Of a stretch of 64,000 bases of DNA, positions 23,701 to 33,753 are shown in pieces. The position numbers and the translations under genes were made by a program. The notes below the pieces were generated by a model that had not been told where the DNA came from, did not search any database, and saw only the letters and a list, made by a program, of their open reading frames with translations. Each line of letters starts with the position of its first letter. The first letter of the stretch is position 1. The stretch covers positions 55,567,001 through 55,631,000 of the forward strand of contig NC_134120.1 of NCBI RefSeq assembly GCF_040939455.1, in the 5' to 3' direction. The stretch is from Microcebus murinus. Lineage: Eukaryota > Chordata > Mammalia > Primates > Cheirogaleidae.

Positions 23701-25270
23701 TTAGATACCCGCTTCATAGGGGACAGGGAAGGGGGTGCAGGCAATTTAGGGGCAAGTCAATGAATTTTTAAAAAATGAACGGGCCCTCAGAAGAACAAGT
23801 GACAGTCTGTCACAAAGTCTGTCTGGGCATGACATCAACCTCCAGCCTCCTCTCCTGTGATCTGAGTTAATTGTCCCTAGTTGGTGAGATTCCTGGGAGG
23901 GGATTCATGACGTTTCAGCTCCTTTCAGAGGAGCCTCTTCGCTGCTCCAGGTGCCCTCAGTCTGAAGCCATCAGCATACCAGAGCTGTATATTTTGAAGT
24001 GGCATTTCCTGAACTCCTTTATAAGTTGTACTGCAAACAAATAGAATATTTGAAAACGTCACTTCCTGTGACTGCAAAAAGGCAAAAGTTAACTTGACAA
24101 TTATTGTCTGTTTAATCATCACATTTACTGTGCGAAATGGCATAGAGCCACTTTATGGGAGAACTGCATCTTTTTAGAACAAATATCCAAAGACAGAGAC
24201 ACATGACAATTCCAAGTGATCACTTTTAGCCGCTCCTTGGACATCAGCCAGCTTTGCTTTTTATTTCCTCTTTTTATTGGAAACTGCTCCTCCTCCTTTG
24301 GTAGAATTCAGAAGCCCAGAGCTAGAATGGGCAAGACATTGGCAGGGCTGTGGCGAGGCCTGAGCCTGGCCCGAGCTGTGCCTGGGATGGGTCAGCTCAC
24401 AGCTGTGGCTTCCAGGACCACACAAGGGGGAGGGAAATTGGGGGACAGGGACGGCTCCAGAGTGCAATTCTTCCTCTGAGGATGTTCCACCTCTGTGTTC
24501 TGCCACCAAGGCTCCACTGGGTGGTGAATTAACTGGCCGTTAAGATGAAAGAGGGAGGAGGAAGTTCAGAGCAGGCCTTTCTCTCCTCCTGGAAAATAGC
24601 CCTGAGCTGTGGTTTGAAATGAGAGATGCTCTTTAAGGATTAGTTGTATTTTCAAAAACCACATCAGATAGAGAACCCCGAGTCAGAGGAACACTGGGCT
24701 TGGCCTTGAGTTGGAAGGTGCTGCAATGACGGGAACTAGCAGTGACCTCATGGGTGGTGACCTTGGAAAGGGCCAGGTCTTACCTGAGCTTTCACCTTTT
24801 GCCCAGAGAGCAGACACCTCATAACTAAGGCTCTGCCGGCTCCTGTGTCCACGGATCTCCCAACTTAGCAGTTGTCATGTGGGCCCCTTTGGAAGTTAGA
24901 ACATTGCAACCTGGAGCCAAAAGCTTATAAACTGGAGTGATTCACAGCCTCTTAAGGACAGCTTAAAATCCTTTCCTAATTCTGGTGGGCTTTTACGAAA
25001 TACTTTTCTGTTATTTGATTTTGTTTCACAATTTATCGGAAGGATGCATGCTTCTGGATGGACAGGCCCTTTGATCATGGTCCAGTGATCATGTCCAGGT
25101 TTCCACGTGGGACCTGGCTGCCCTGGGGAGGTCACTGGCTGTCAGTTAGGGCGCTCTGTCCAGGGTAATGCACAGCTCAAAGCTCTGTGCAGTAGCTTGA
25201 ACCGTTTCCTGATGATACAAATGCAATGGCCCTGGGGCTGTTCCTGCACCATTCCCAGGGGAGGGTGATC
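20740..25270. other. Long unique stretch without a recognised gene
   Basis: The 20900-21700 part is GC-rich and holds a 257-codon plus frame overlapped by 142- and 122-codon minus frames, all without recognisable domains. Around 21040-21110 the plus strand is C-rich. From 22100 to 25270 composition is mixed, with no repeat I can name. A CTATAAATAG site lies at 23166-23175. The absence of recognisable repeats over 4.5 kb is mildly unusual for primate DNA. Confidence 0.4.
23166..23175. promoter_or_regulatory. MEF2-type / TATA-like palindromic site
   Basis: CTATAAATAG fits the MEF2 consensus YTAWWWWTAR and contains TATAAA. It sits in a wider near-palindrome, GCTATAAATAGC. A single site of this kind occurs by chance, and there is no supporting promoter evidence. 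Confidence 0.3.
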
Positions 25271-25274
25271 GTCG

Positions 25275-25617
25275 TGGTTCATTTGGGATGCTAAGACAAA
25301 AATGCCACAGACTGGGTGGCTTATAAACAACAGAGATCTATTTCTCACAATTCTCGAGCCTGCGACATGGAAGATCAAAGTGCTGGTAGATTCCATGTCT
25401 CGGGAGGGCCTGCTCCCGGCTCAGAGATGGCCATGTTCCGCTGCGCCCTCACAGGGAGGGACGGGCAAGGCAGCTCTCACCTTTAAGGGCATGAATCCCA
25501 TTCATGAGGGCTCCACCCTCACCACCTAATCGCGCCCAGAGGCCCACCCCCAACCCATCACGCTGGGGATTAGGTTTCAGCACAGGAACGAATGAGGGGG
25601 ACACACTCAGCTACAGC
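25275..25617 (-). mobile_element. MLT1-type MaLR solo LTR
   Basis: The minus strand reads as an MLT1 LTR. On the plus strand the landmarks are 'agactgggtggcttataaacaacagag', 'tatttctcacaattct', 'ggaagatcaaagtgctggtagatt', 'atgaatcccattcatgagggctccaccctcacc', 'ggggattaggtttcag' and 'gggggacacactcag', in reverse-complement order. The length of about 340 bp fits a near-complete LTR. No internal sequence or clear target duplication is visible. Confidence 0.85.
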
Positions 25618-25850
25618 AGTGATCAGCCAGCTGGCACGGAGTGCAGCCTGCGAGATCCCTGAAACATTTTGCTTGCAGCCTCCCAAACTCTGGTCACCTG
25701 GAGGAAAATAAAATGACACAACCACAGTGCTTTCCACAGGGGAGAACTCCTGAGCATGCGCAGATGCTCTGGTCCCTCGTAGGAAGGAGCGTCTGGCTCT
25801 GCCTGTCTCCTGCTCAGTTCCCTCGTCTTGGCTCTGCCCGGGCCGAGAGT

Positions 25851-25883
25851 GGGGCTGGGGTGGTGGTGGGATGGGGGTGGGGG
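25851..25883 (+). other. G-quadruplex motif
   Basis: G4-CT-G4-TGGTGGT-G3-AT-G5-T-G5 within 33 bp meets a canonical quadruplex pattern. Confidence 0.75.
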
Positions 25884-25999
25884 TTATGCAACACTCAGAT
25901 CTAGGCACAGGGGAAGGAGGAAGGAGGGAGCCTCAGCCAGAACACAGAACAGACTGGGCAGCACTGGCGGGGTGTTTAACCCAGCCTGCTCCTGCTCCC

Positions 26000-26193
26000 T
26001 TTCTCTCTCTCTAACTGTGGCAAAATACACAGACCATAAAGTTTAGCATCTCCACCATTTTTAAGTGGTATAAATTACATACCCATTGTTGTGCAACCAA
26101 TCTCTAGAGCTTCTTTATCATGCACAACTGAAAGTCTCTGCTTATTAAGCAATAACTCCCCATTCCCCTCTCCCCCCAACCCCAGGTAGCCAC
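26000..26193 (-). mobile_element. L1M 3' UTR, first half of a split L1
   Basis: The plus strand carries 'tggcaaaatacacagaccataaag', 'accatttttaagtgg', 'cattgttgtgcaaccaatctc' and 'ccccattcccctctcc', the reverse complement of an L1M 3' UTR. It stops abruptly at 26193 and resumes at 26630 after an unrelated insert. Confidence 0.85.
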
Positions 26194-26629
26194 TGTGAAA
26201 ATTGTCAGATCAAAATGGAGTGGCTAATGTTAAGAAAACCCTGACAAATAGAGCCGAGGAGGGCCATGAAGAGAGGGTTCTCATGCTTGCATGCCTGATA
26301 ACAAAAACTATCACAAAAGACTGCAAAAACAACAACCTTGCACAAAGACCACCACAACGTTACACAAAAAATACTTCTGTGAGGACATCTGCCCAGCAAC
26401 TGTCTGTCCAAATGTGGACTAGTGTCACTTTTGTTACTCGTCTTTGGAGCTAAGGATAAAAATTTCAAAACAGTTATGTAAGCCTCATTTTTTCCTTTAA
26501 AAACTGTGTCTTCCTTTACCTTCCTGAATATGTACACTGCTCACTGTGGCATGTGTATTCTCATTGCAACACTCTATTCCAGATAAGCATCTTTCTTTTA
26601 GAGAGCTCTCTCTGTTATTTAGGTAGATA
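26194..26629 (+). mobile_element. LTR-like insert within an L1
   Basis: About 436 bp begins TGTGAAAATTGTCAG and ends near TAGATA, with an AT-rich 3' part resembling an LTR polyadenylation region. It splits one L1M cleanly, which defines its edges. Length and TG start fit a retroviral solo LTR, possibly ERV1. I cannot name the family, and the flanking 4-5 bp (GCCAC and CCCCC) are only weakly similar, so the target duplication is unproven. Confidence 0.55.
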
Positions 26630-27136
26630 CCCCCCTCTACGTTCAGTCTCTGAATCTGACCACTCTCGGTACCTCATGTAAGTGGAATCATACAGTTGTC
26701 GTTTTGCCTCTGGTTTATTTCACTTAACCCAGTATCTTCAGGGTTCATCATGTTGTGGCATGTGTTGTGGCATGAACTTCCTTCCTTTGGCTTACTGAAT
26801 AGCACCCCATTGTGTGGACAGACCCCATTGTGTGGACAGACCCCATTTGGTTGATCTGCTTGCCTGTTGCTGGACACTGGGTTGCTACTACCTTTTGGCT
26901 ATGAATAATCCTGATGTGAACATGGGTGTGCAGCTATCCATTCCAGTCTCTGCTTTCAATTCTTTCAGGTGTATACCCACAAATAGCATAGCTGGACTGG
27001 ACAGTATTATAATTCAAAGTTTCATTTTTTGGGGAGGCTCTGTACTGTTTTCCAAGGCAGCTGCCCTGTTTTACATTCCCACCAACAGCAAACAAGGGTC
27101 CCAGTCTCTCGGTGTCCTTGTCAACACTTGTGTCTA
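26630..27136 (-). mobile_element. L1M ORF2 3' end, second half of the split L1
   Basis: The L1 reverse complement continues: 'ccactctcggtacctcatgtaagtgg', 'ttatttcacttaaccc', 'ggctatgaataatcctg', 'gtgtatacccacaaatag', 'cattcccaccaacagc'. This runs from the 3' UTR toward the ORF2 C-terminal coding region. A local tandem duplication of an 18-bp unit lies at 26805-26840, with a partial third copy to 26847. The reading frame is broken. Confidence 0.85.
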
Positions 27137-27375
27137 GAGACTTCCTAGAAGGTCAGGAGCAAGAGAAAGATGTTGCCATCACCCCTGTTATTTAAAATTA
27201 TGCTGGAAAATATAAAAAGAGAAAGAAGTGGGAAGATAAAGCGAAATTATCATTATTTACAGATGATATGCTTATATACCAGAAAACCCAGGAGAATCTA
27301 TTGAAAACAAGTGGAATTAGAATTTAGTAAAAACCTAGTTATTAATAGAAGCCAGTATCTAAAACTGTCACTAAC
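27137..27375 (+). mobile_element. L1 ORF2 reverse-transcriptase fragment in inverted orientation
   Basis: The plus strand shows 'ttcctagaaggtcaggag' and 'cctgttatttaaaattatgctgg'. It then has the codons for F-T-D-D-M at 27256-27270, equivalent to the L1 RT active-site FADD motif with Ala changed to Thr. It abuts the minus-strand L1 end directly, the arrangement expected of a 5' inversion. It is dead and short. Confidence 0.75.
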
Positions 27376-29610
27376 GCTAAGAGGTCTTGGTTTACGGTTG
27401 AGCATAGGCAGTCCCCTCCATTCACGTGGCTCATGCCCTAGAATTCCACCACCGGAGGCGAGTTGATGTTGGCTACAGATCTGAGGGATGCAGTCTGTCC
27501 TGCCCAGGACGCGCCATCTGCTCCTGTTTTACTCAGGACTTCGGTTGAAGCACGGAAAGAATGAGGGTTACTGCCCGGGAAGGCCTCTGCAGCATCCTCA
27601 GGTGTTAAGTCTTCGCTTTGAGCCGCAGTGCAGTGAATCGTGCAGGTGGGCTTTCGTCCCAGGCGTGCTCCTGTGGGTGTGAGCCGCTGTGGGGCAGGGC
27701 CGGCCTGGTCCCCGGGGCTCGCTGGGTACCGGGCTGGCCGTACTTGCAGGATGGCTTATTGTTTCTGAATTAAACAAACGAAGAATGAGATTCAATTAGT
27801 GGCGGCATAATATAAACCGAGATCAATTTATATTTAGCAAGGCAGAGACACGTGGGAAAAATGAAACTCCCTTCATTTCAGAGCTGGAAAGTTGGCTCTT
27901 CGGCCGCTGCCTCACCTCCCCCGCTCGCCCCCATGCTTCCCCTGAGATAGCTCAACTTCTTGGGAAAGCATCAGGCTCCGGCCACAGCCGCTCCAGCGTC
28001 TGCGCGGCCTGGCGCAGCCTCCCTGCCTCTGGGAGGCCGAGGGAGGGGAGGGCGTGTCGCCTGCTCCCCGTTCCCAGGTGGGAGGATGGCACCCCAGAAT
28101 CTCCAGGGCAGTGTGGTTTAAAAAAGCATGGATTTTAAAAAATGGTGCAGATGTTAATACATTGAATCTCTATCTCCAACCCAAATCCGGGAGTGCTTTC
28201 CGGAGAAACACGAGCCTCTGTGTTCCAGCTCTGCACGGGCTGCCTTTGGGCAGGCAAGCGAGATGGGAGGAGATTTCATGGATGTTTTTTAGTTGAGAAG
28301 AGTAAGTGAATGTGGCCCCCACAACAGTGGCAGTGAGGGCCACCGTCGCACACCCGCCCCCTCAGACTCGGTGCCAGGTTCGTGGTCTCTAATCCCTGCG
28401 TCGCGCCCTCCTTGGGAGGTGGGTGCCATTGCCTGGCCAGGGCTGCGGGCTGCGGGCTGGGCTGCCCAGGCTGGGCGGGGCCGGGGCGCGGGGCCTCCGT
28501 TCCGAACCAGGAAGGGGGAGACGGGAAGACTGACTTGCTTCTTCCAGAGCTGTGTCTCTGGGGTTGTCCATAACCTCTCCTGCTTTGCTTGGGCCCGTCC
28601 TGCTTTGGGACGCTGCCTGCTCCATGCAGCCATTCGTCTGCAGGGAGCTGCATGGGGGTGGGGGGGTGTGGGGGGGAGAATCAGGGGGAACTGCTGTCAC
28701 AGAGTACAGAGTTGTGGGGTGGCTTTAGTTTCTAAGCAGCTCTTCAGAGTTTATAGTAGCCAGAAAGCAAATGAGAGTCCAGGGCCCTGGTCACTCGGGC
28801 ATGGAAAGGTCGAGTTGTTCACTCTTGCAGAGTAAGAAGGAAGCAAGCGTAACAAGTGTGTCTCATTTGAACTGCAGCCTGGAGGACAGGGAGCCAGGCC
28901 CATGGAAATGTCCCCAAATGGCCTCTGCAGAAGCCGAATATAAAGTCCCTTCCAGGTAAAAGGAAAAGTTTTGATGAGCAGAAACTGAGTCTTCCTGGAA
29001 GATAAATTGGACACGGCCTCTGTGTGTCTCTGATCCCTTTGCTGAAAGAGCATCATGGTGTTTCTGAAAAGAAACAAGAAATTTGTTTAAATGTGTGTTG
29101 TTTTACCTATTAATTATGCCTTTCTAAACCCTAAGTCATCACAACTGGCCCCGTCCGTCCCCTGTCCCCTTGCGCTCCCCTCAGGAGCTCGCAGATCGGG
29201 GCGAACTGCTTGGTCAGGGTCAGCCTTGTGCAGGGCCCGGGGTCTTCTGCAATCCTGATGTTTCAGGAAGACTAGGAAAAATGAGTAATTTTCTTTAAAA
29301 AATTGGTTCTAAGGATTGTTTTCTTTTCCAGATCTCTGGAAAAAGTTCAGTGATACTGTGAGAAGGGAAAAGAAGGAATAAAACTCTTCCTACCCTTTCC
29401 TGTGTTTTTGTATCCAGGAGCCAGTGGAAAACACGGGCCCGCAGCAGTCTGGCCTGCTCTCGCCTGTGGACAGAACGCAGGTCAAGGCCGATTAAACTAT
29501 CTAATTAAAATAATGACCACAAAAAGACTGTTTATTTTGCCCAAGGAGGGTCAGCTCAGTGGGCTCTTCTCTGTCCTGCTGAGCCCCCTCCAGCACAAAA
29601 ACCCCAGACG
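27376..29610. other. Unique DNA with a candidate noncoding element near 27740-27900
   Basis: 27740-27900 is AT-rich, repeat-free and dense in homeodomain-like words (GAATTAAAC, CAATTAG, TCAATTTATATTTAG) within GC-rich surroundings. 28290-28840 is GC-rich with overlapping open frames on both strands and no domain. No gene is recognised. Confidence 0.4.
28654..28688 (+). other. G-quadruplex motif
   Basis: Runs of 5, 7, 7 and 5 G have loops of 1, 3 and 7 nt, making this the strongest quadruplex pattern in the window. Confidence 0.85.
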
Positions 29611-29611
29611 A

Positions 29612-30168
29612 CCCAGCTCCCGGTGACCCGTGCCCCGTGACCCGCGCCCCGTGACCCGCTGCCGGTGACCCGCGCCCCGTGACCTGCCCCCGGTGACCTG
29701 CTCCCGGTGACCTGCTCCCCGTGATCTGCTCCCCGTGACCTGCTCCCGGTGATCTGCTCCCGGTGACCCGCGCCCCGTGGCCTGCTCCCTGTGACCTGCT
29801 CCCCGTGACCAGCTCCCGGTGACCTGCTCCCCGTGACCTACTACCCGTGACCTGCTCCCCGTGACCTGCTCCCCGTGACCTGCTCCCGGTGACCTGCTCC
29901 CGGTGACCCGCTCCCGGTGACCTGCTCCCCGTGACCTACTACCCGTGACCTGCTCCCCGTGACTTGCTCCCCGTGACCTGCTCCCGGTGACCTGCTCCCA
30001 GTGACCTGATCCCCGTGACCCGCTCCCCGTGACCTGCTCCCAGTAACTCGCTCCCCGTGACCTGCTCCCCATGACCTGTTCCCAGTGACCCGATCCCCGT
30101 GACCCGCTCCCCGTGACCTGCTCCCGGTGACTTGCTCCCGGTGACCTGCTGCCCGTGACCCGCTCCCT
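29612..30168. repeat. 14-bp minisatellite, about 39 copies
   Basis: The array has consensus CCGTGACCTGCTCC on the plus strand and about 39 units in 557 bp. Units differ mainly at a C/G just before the GTGA, at the T of CTG (CCG variants) and at the unit end. By hand count, 22 units contain TGACCT exactly, i.e. AGGTCA on the minus strand. An unusual CTACTACC unit recurs seven units (98 bp) apart, which suggests block duplication. Because 14 is not a multiple of three, the minus strand encodes a 14-residue periodic peptide across an open frame, an artefact of periodicity and not a gene. Confidence 0.95.
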
Positions 30169-31020
30169 GAGATGTCAGGGTGGGACCTGTGCTCCCCAAC
30201 GGGGACAGCTAGGACAAAAGGTCATTCTTTACATCTCTTTGGACACCTCCTTATCAGTGTCTATTCACTATAGCATCTTGAAATATGAAAGATTCAAATT
30301 GTTGTTCTTAGTCTTGACAGTTGCTTGACTGTCGAGCTGACTGTAGTCTTGACGGGGTGCTTTCTGCATCACGAACATGAAATCTACACCCACAGAGCAG
30401 TTGACTAGTAACAAGTAAAAAGACATTAGCAGAAAATTGTTGTTTTTGTTTACACACCACTAGGTAACTTTCTGGACTGATGTGCCACGGAATCGCTGGG
30501 CTGTCTGGACGTTGTGCACGGCTTGCAGAGTGTGGCTGCTCCTTGGCCTCCTAGGCTGTACCACTGAGGACACAGGATATCGGTGACCAGTGACTGGCTC
30601 ATTACAGCCAAGCTAGACCAGGTTTCTTTGGCCTGGGGTGAGATTTGGGCCACAGAATATAAATGCACCTGGCATGATTTAATTTAAATGTGACCACGAG
30701 GGAATGCTCCGAGTCTGTCACCGGCTGCGAGCCTGGCATGGGTGTGGAGACATTTCTGCGGGCGCTGGAGACTTGCTGTTGGACTTCAGTGAGGTGCTCC
30801 CTTGGGGGCGACGCTTCAATATCCCGTAAGCCCCGAGAGCGCAGGCACGATGTTCGGAAGAAAGGTGGGGGCTGAGGCTCATTCTTATTTTCTCCTACTG
30901 TCTAGGAGATGCGGGCTGAATGAACACCCTACAGAGGGGGACAGTGGTTCCTGCAAGTGAAGGGGAAGTGTTACAGCAGCAGGTGGGGAAGAAAAACTGG
31001 CTCCCGTGCTGTGTTGCTGC
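30169..31020. other. Unique spacer between two tandem-repeat tracts
   Basis: No gene or named repeat is recognised between the minisatellite and the pyrimidine tract. Confidence 0.45.
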
Positions 31021-31021
31021 A

Positions 31022-31418
31022 TCCCTCCCTCCCTCCCTCCTCCCTCCTTCCCTCCCTCCTCCCTCCCTCCCTCCCTCTCTCCCTCCCTCCCTCCCTCCTC
31101 CCTCCTCCCTCCCTCCCTCCTTCCCTCCCTCCCTCCCTCCCTCCCTCCCCCCTTCCTCCCTCCCTCCTCCCTCTCTCCCTCCCTCCCTCCCTCCCTCCCT
31201 CCTCCTTCCCTCCCTCCTCCCTCCCCCCTTCCTCCCTCCCTCCTCCCTCCTTCCTTCCTTCCTCCTCCCTCCTTCCTCCCTTCCTCCTCCCTCCCTCCCT
31301 CCTTCCTCCCTTCCTCCTTCCTCCCTTCCTCCCTCCCTCCCTCCTTCCTCCCTTCCTCCCTCCCTCCTTCCTCCCTCCCTTCCTTTCTTCCTTCCTTCCT
31401 TCTTTCTCCTTCCTTCCT
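31022..31418. repeat. 397-nt pure polypyrimidine tract, (CCCT/CCTT)n type
   Basis: Every base from 31022 to 31418 is C or T on the plus strand, made of interleaved CCCT, CCT and CCTT repeats. The CTTT content rises toward the right and the tract decays by about 31470. Long proline/serine/leucine frames on the plus strand and arginine/glycine/glutamate frames on the minus strand are by-products. Mirror-symmetric polypyrimidine runs of this kind can form triplex (H-DNA) structures. Confidence 0.95.
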
Positions 31419-31639
31419 AACTTGTGTTCCTTCTTTCTTTTTGCCTCCCTCCTCCTTCCTTCAATATTTAGTGAGTATCTACTATGAGCTATCAATGATA
31501 GATTTTTTTGACATTCAGTAATATTAATATTAATTAATATTTTTATGAAATTTCTTAAAGCTCTGTGTGCAGCCACCTTACTCTGGGATATGGGAAGAGA
31601 AGAGGAGAGCAAAATGTTTATGAAATGTTATCATGATTA

Positions 31640-31925
31640 TCTTTTGATTTGGGGCGCTCTTCATTCTTTTGGGTAGATCTAGACTTCCGTGTAGTGTAAT
31701 TTTCCTTTTGCCTAAATAATTTCCTCTACTATTTCTTATAGTGCAGATCTGCTGGAGATGAATTCTTCCTATTTTTATGTCTGAAAAATCTTTATTTTGC
31801 CTTAATTCTGGAAAGGTTTTTTCTGGATATAGATTTCCAGGTCAACAGTTTTTTTCTTTCAGTACTTAAAAAAATGTGAACCATTTCTGATTTATCCTTC
31901 CAGAACTTTTCATTGCATTTGAAAG
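31640..31925 (-). mobile_element. Old L1 fragment, ORF1-like region
   Basis: On the plus strand 'ggcgctcttcattcttttgg', 'agtgcagatctgctggagatgaattc', 'ctgaaaaatctttattttgcc' and 'ttctggatatagatttccagg' are the reverse complement of the same L1M ORF1 region seen at 10600-11478. The right edge is uncertain. Confidence 0.7.
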
Positions 31926-33040
31926 CATTGACTTGAATCTCTATACTTTTATGTCAAACAAAAATGGGCTGATTCTAGTGCCCTCCTTGGCTTTCTTGGC
32001 TTCACAGTGCTCCTCTAGGCGCTCCACACGCCAGTGCCCGTGGAGCTGTGCTGGGCTTTCCATGGCTTTGCGTGCGCGTGTGCTTCGTGTTTCATGCAGT
32101 CAATTCCCTAGGGGAGGGGGCTTTAGAGTTTTTCCTTCTATCTTTTTTTGTTGTAATAATGTCTGTTTTAAAAATGTTCCATCTTTTCTCTGAGGGGGCA
32201 GATCTGCATTCATTTTTTTCTATTCTAAGATTTTTAGTGTTTCTCCAGCTTCACATTTTCCTCTCACGCACTCCTCTCTTTCAACGCATGATCTGCTATA
32301 TGGAAACATCTAGAGCAGGTTCTGCGCTGAGTGAGTGATAGCCAGGGGAAAGTGCCGGCAGTCTTCGTGGCAGCTCTGGCCCGGTGTCACCTTCTCAGAG
32401 TGGAAAGCAGACAGGTGCAGCCAGCACCCTGCAGAAGCAAGGCCCGGTCCCAAGCTGCCACCTGCCATTTTTGGGTTTCACATTCGACAGCTCTTCCAAA
32501 GCATGGAGCAATTCTTAAAGCCCTGGCATTGAGGCGCTCACCAGTTCTCCGGCAAACCCCGGGTCAGTCTGTCTAGCAGGGTGCCTGGGCGTGGGGTGGG
32601 AGCCGGCGAGGCTGACCCCAGCAATAGATAAACTCTGCAAGGAACACCCCTCCCACCCTGCGCTGGCAGGCTCTGAAGTGATAGCCTATCATTCCACACA
32701 CAGAAAGGGGAACAGGATCAACAGTGCAAATGGAAAAAATGTGTCCATTGTGTCCAGGGGAGTGTCTGATACTTGTGCGCCGGGGGCAGCCCAGTGACAG
32801 GCAGATTTCGGAAAAAGAACAGCGCAGTCACTGCGGCCCCTACCCCAGGCTCCCCCCCTGCTGCGCGCCCAGCTGGAGGGCGGATGCCTGGGGGCGGGGG
32901 CTGTGTGGGCCACTCTTGGGCACTGCTGCGGGGTCCAGCACTGTGCTGGGCACGGACCCACGCAAGGGACTTGGGGAGTTAGTCCATATGACAGCTGGAT
33001 GATTCGGTCTCAGGGGCATGGGTGCTTGATGGAATGCCAG
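31926..33040. other. Unique DNA, no gene recognised
   Basis: The first part is T-rich, then GC rises. Open frames up to 96 codons have no recognisable domains. Further L1-derived sequence may continue to about 32300. Confidence 0.4.
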
Positions 33041-33453
33041 TGCGGTAGTTTAGATATTTGGCCCTTCGAGCCTCATGTTCAAAGTTGATCCCCAGTGTTG
33101 GAGGTGGGGCCTCGTGGGGGGAGTTTGGGTCATGCGGTGGATCCCTCAGGAACTGCTTGGTGGCCTGGCACCGTCGTGGGGTAATGAGTGAGTTCTCACC
33201 CTGTTAGCTCCCAAGAGAGCTGGTTGTTAGAAAGAGCCTGGCGCCTGCCCTGCTCTCTTGCTCCTGCGCCCGCTGTGGGGTCTCTGCACGTGCCGGCCCC
33301 CATCACCTCCCACCACGAGTGGAAGCAGCCTGAGTTTCTCGCCGGATGCTGGCGCTGGCACTGAGCTTCGGCCAAACAAACCTCTTCTCTTTATCCGTTA
33401 CTGAGCAGGAATCCTCAGGGATTCTTTTGCGGCAATGCTAACACACTAAGTCA
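33041..33453 (+). mobile_element. MST-type MaLR solo LTR with intact target duplication
   Basis: It starts TGCGGTAG and ends AAGTCA, with MST landmarks 'gatccccagtgttggaggtgggg', 'gtttgggtcatg', 'gtaatgagtgagttctcac', 'gagagctggttgttagaaagagcctggc' and 'aaacaaacctcttctctttat' in order. GCCAG at 33036-33040 is repeated exactly at 33454-33458, the 5-bp target duplication expected of ERVL-MaLR integration. No internal region is present, so it is a solo LTR left by recombination. Confidence 0.95.
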
Positions 33454-33753
33454 GCCAGACAGCAGGAGGCTGGGAGACTCCAAATTGGCTGATTGGTCTT
33501 GTGAGGTTTTACTAGAATGCTTGGGGTCATCTAGGTGTGGTTTGTGTATGTGACAGGCTTTCGCACACATACACACACTCAGACACTTAATAGAGCAACA
33601 ATCCTTGCCTGAAAGTGGATGTCAACTAATTAGCTTTCTTTTAATTTGTTGACATGTACAACCAATATTAAATCTATGCTTCATTGTTCTATTTCAGGAA
33701 GGAGGAAAGATGACTGTCCCCTCTTTTCATGTGGCTTTGATTCATCTGCAAAT

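Noticed and set aside
29612..30168. Possible CRISPR-like regular array
   Set aside because: Units are contiguous 14-bp repeats without spacers, and the host is a primate.
29551..30199. Long minus-strand open frames (173 and 86 codons) with a 14-residue periodic peptide
   Set aside because: They are a direct consequence of the 14-bp tandem repeat having few stop words. No start context or domain supports a gene.
30920..31612. Proline/serine/leucine-rich and arginine/glutamate-rich frames of up to 213 codons
   Set aside because: Pure translation of the CCCT/CCTT simple repeat in different frames.
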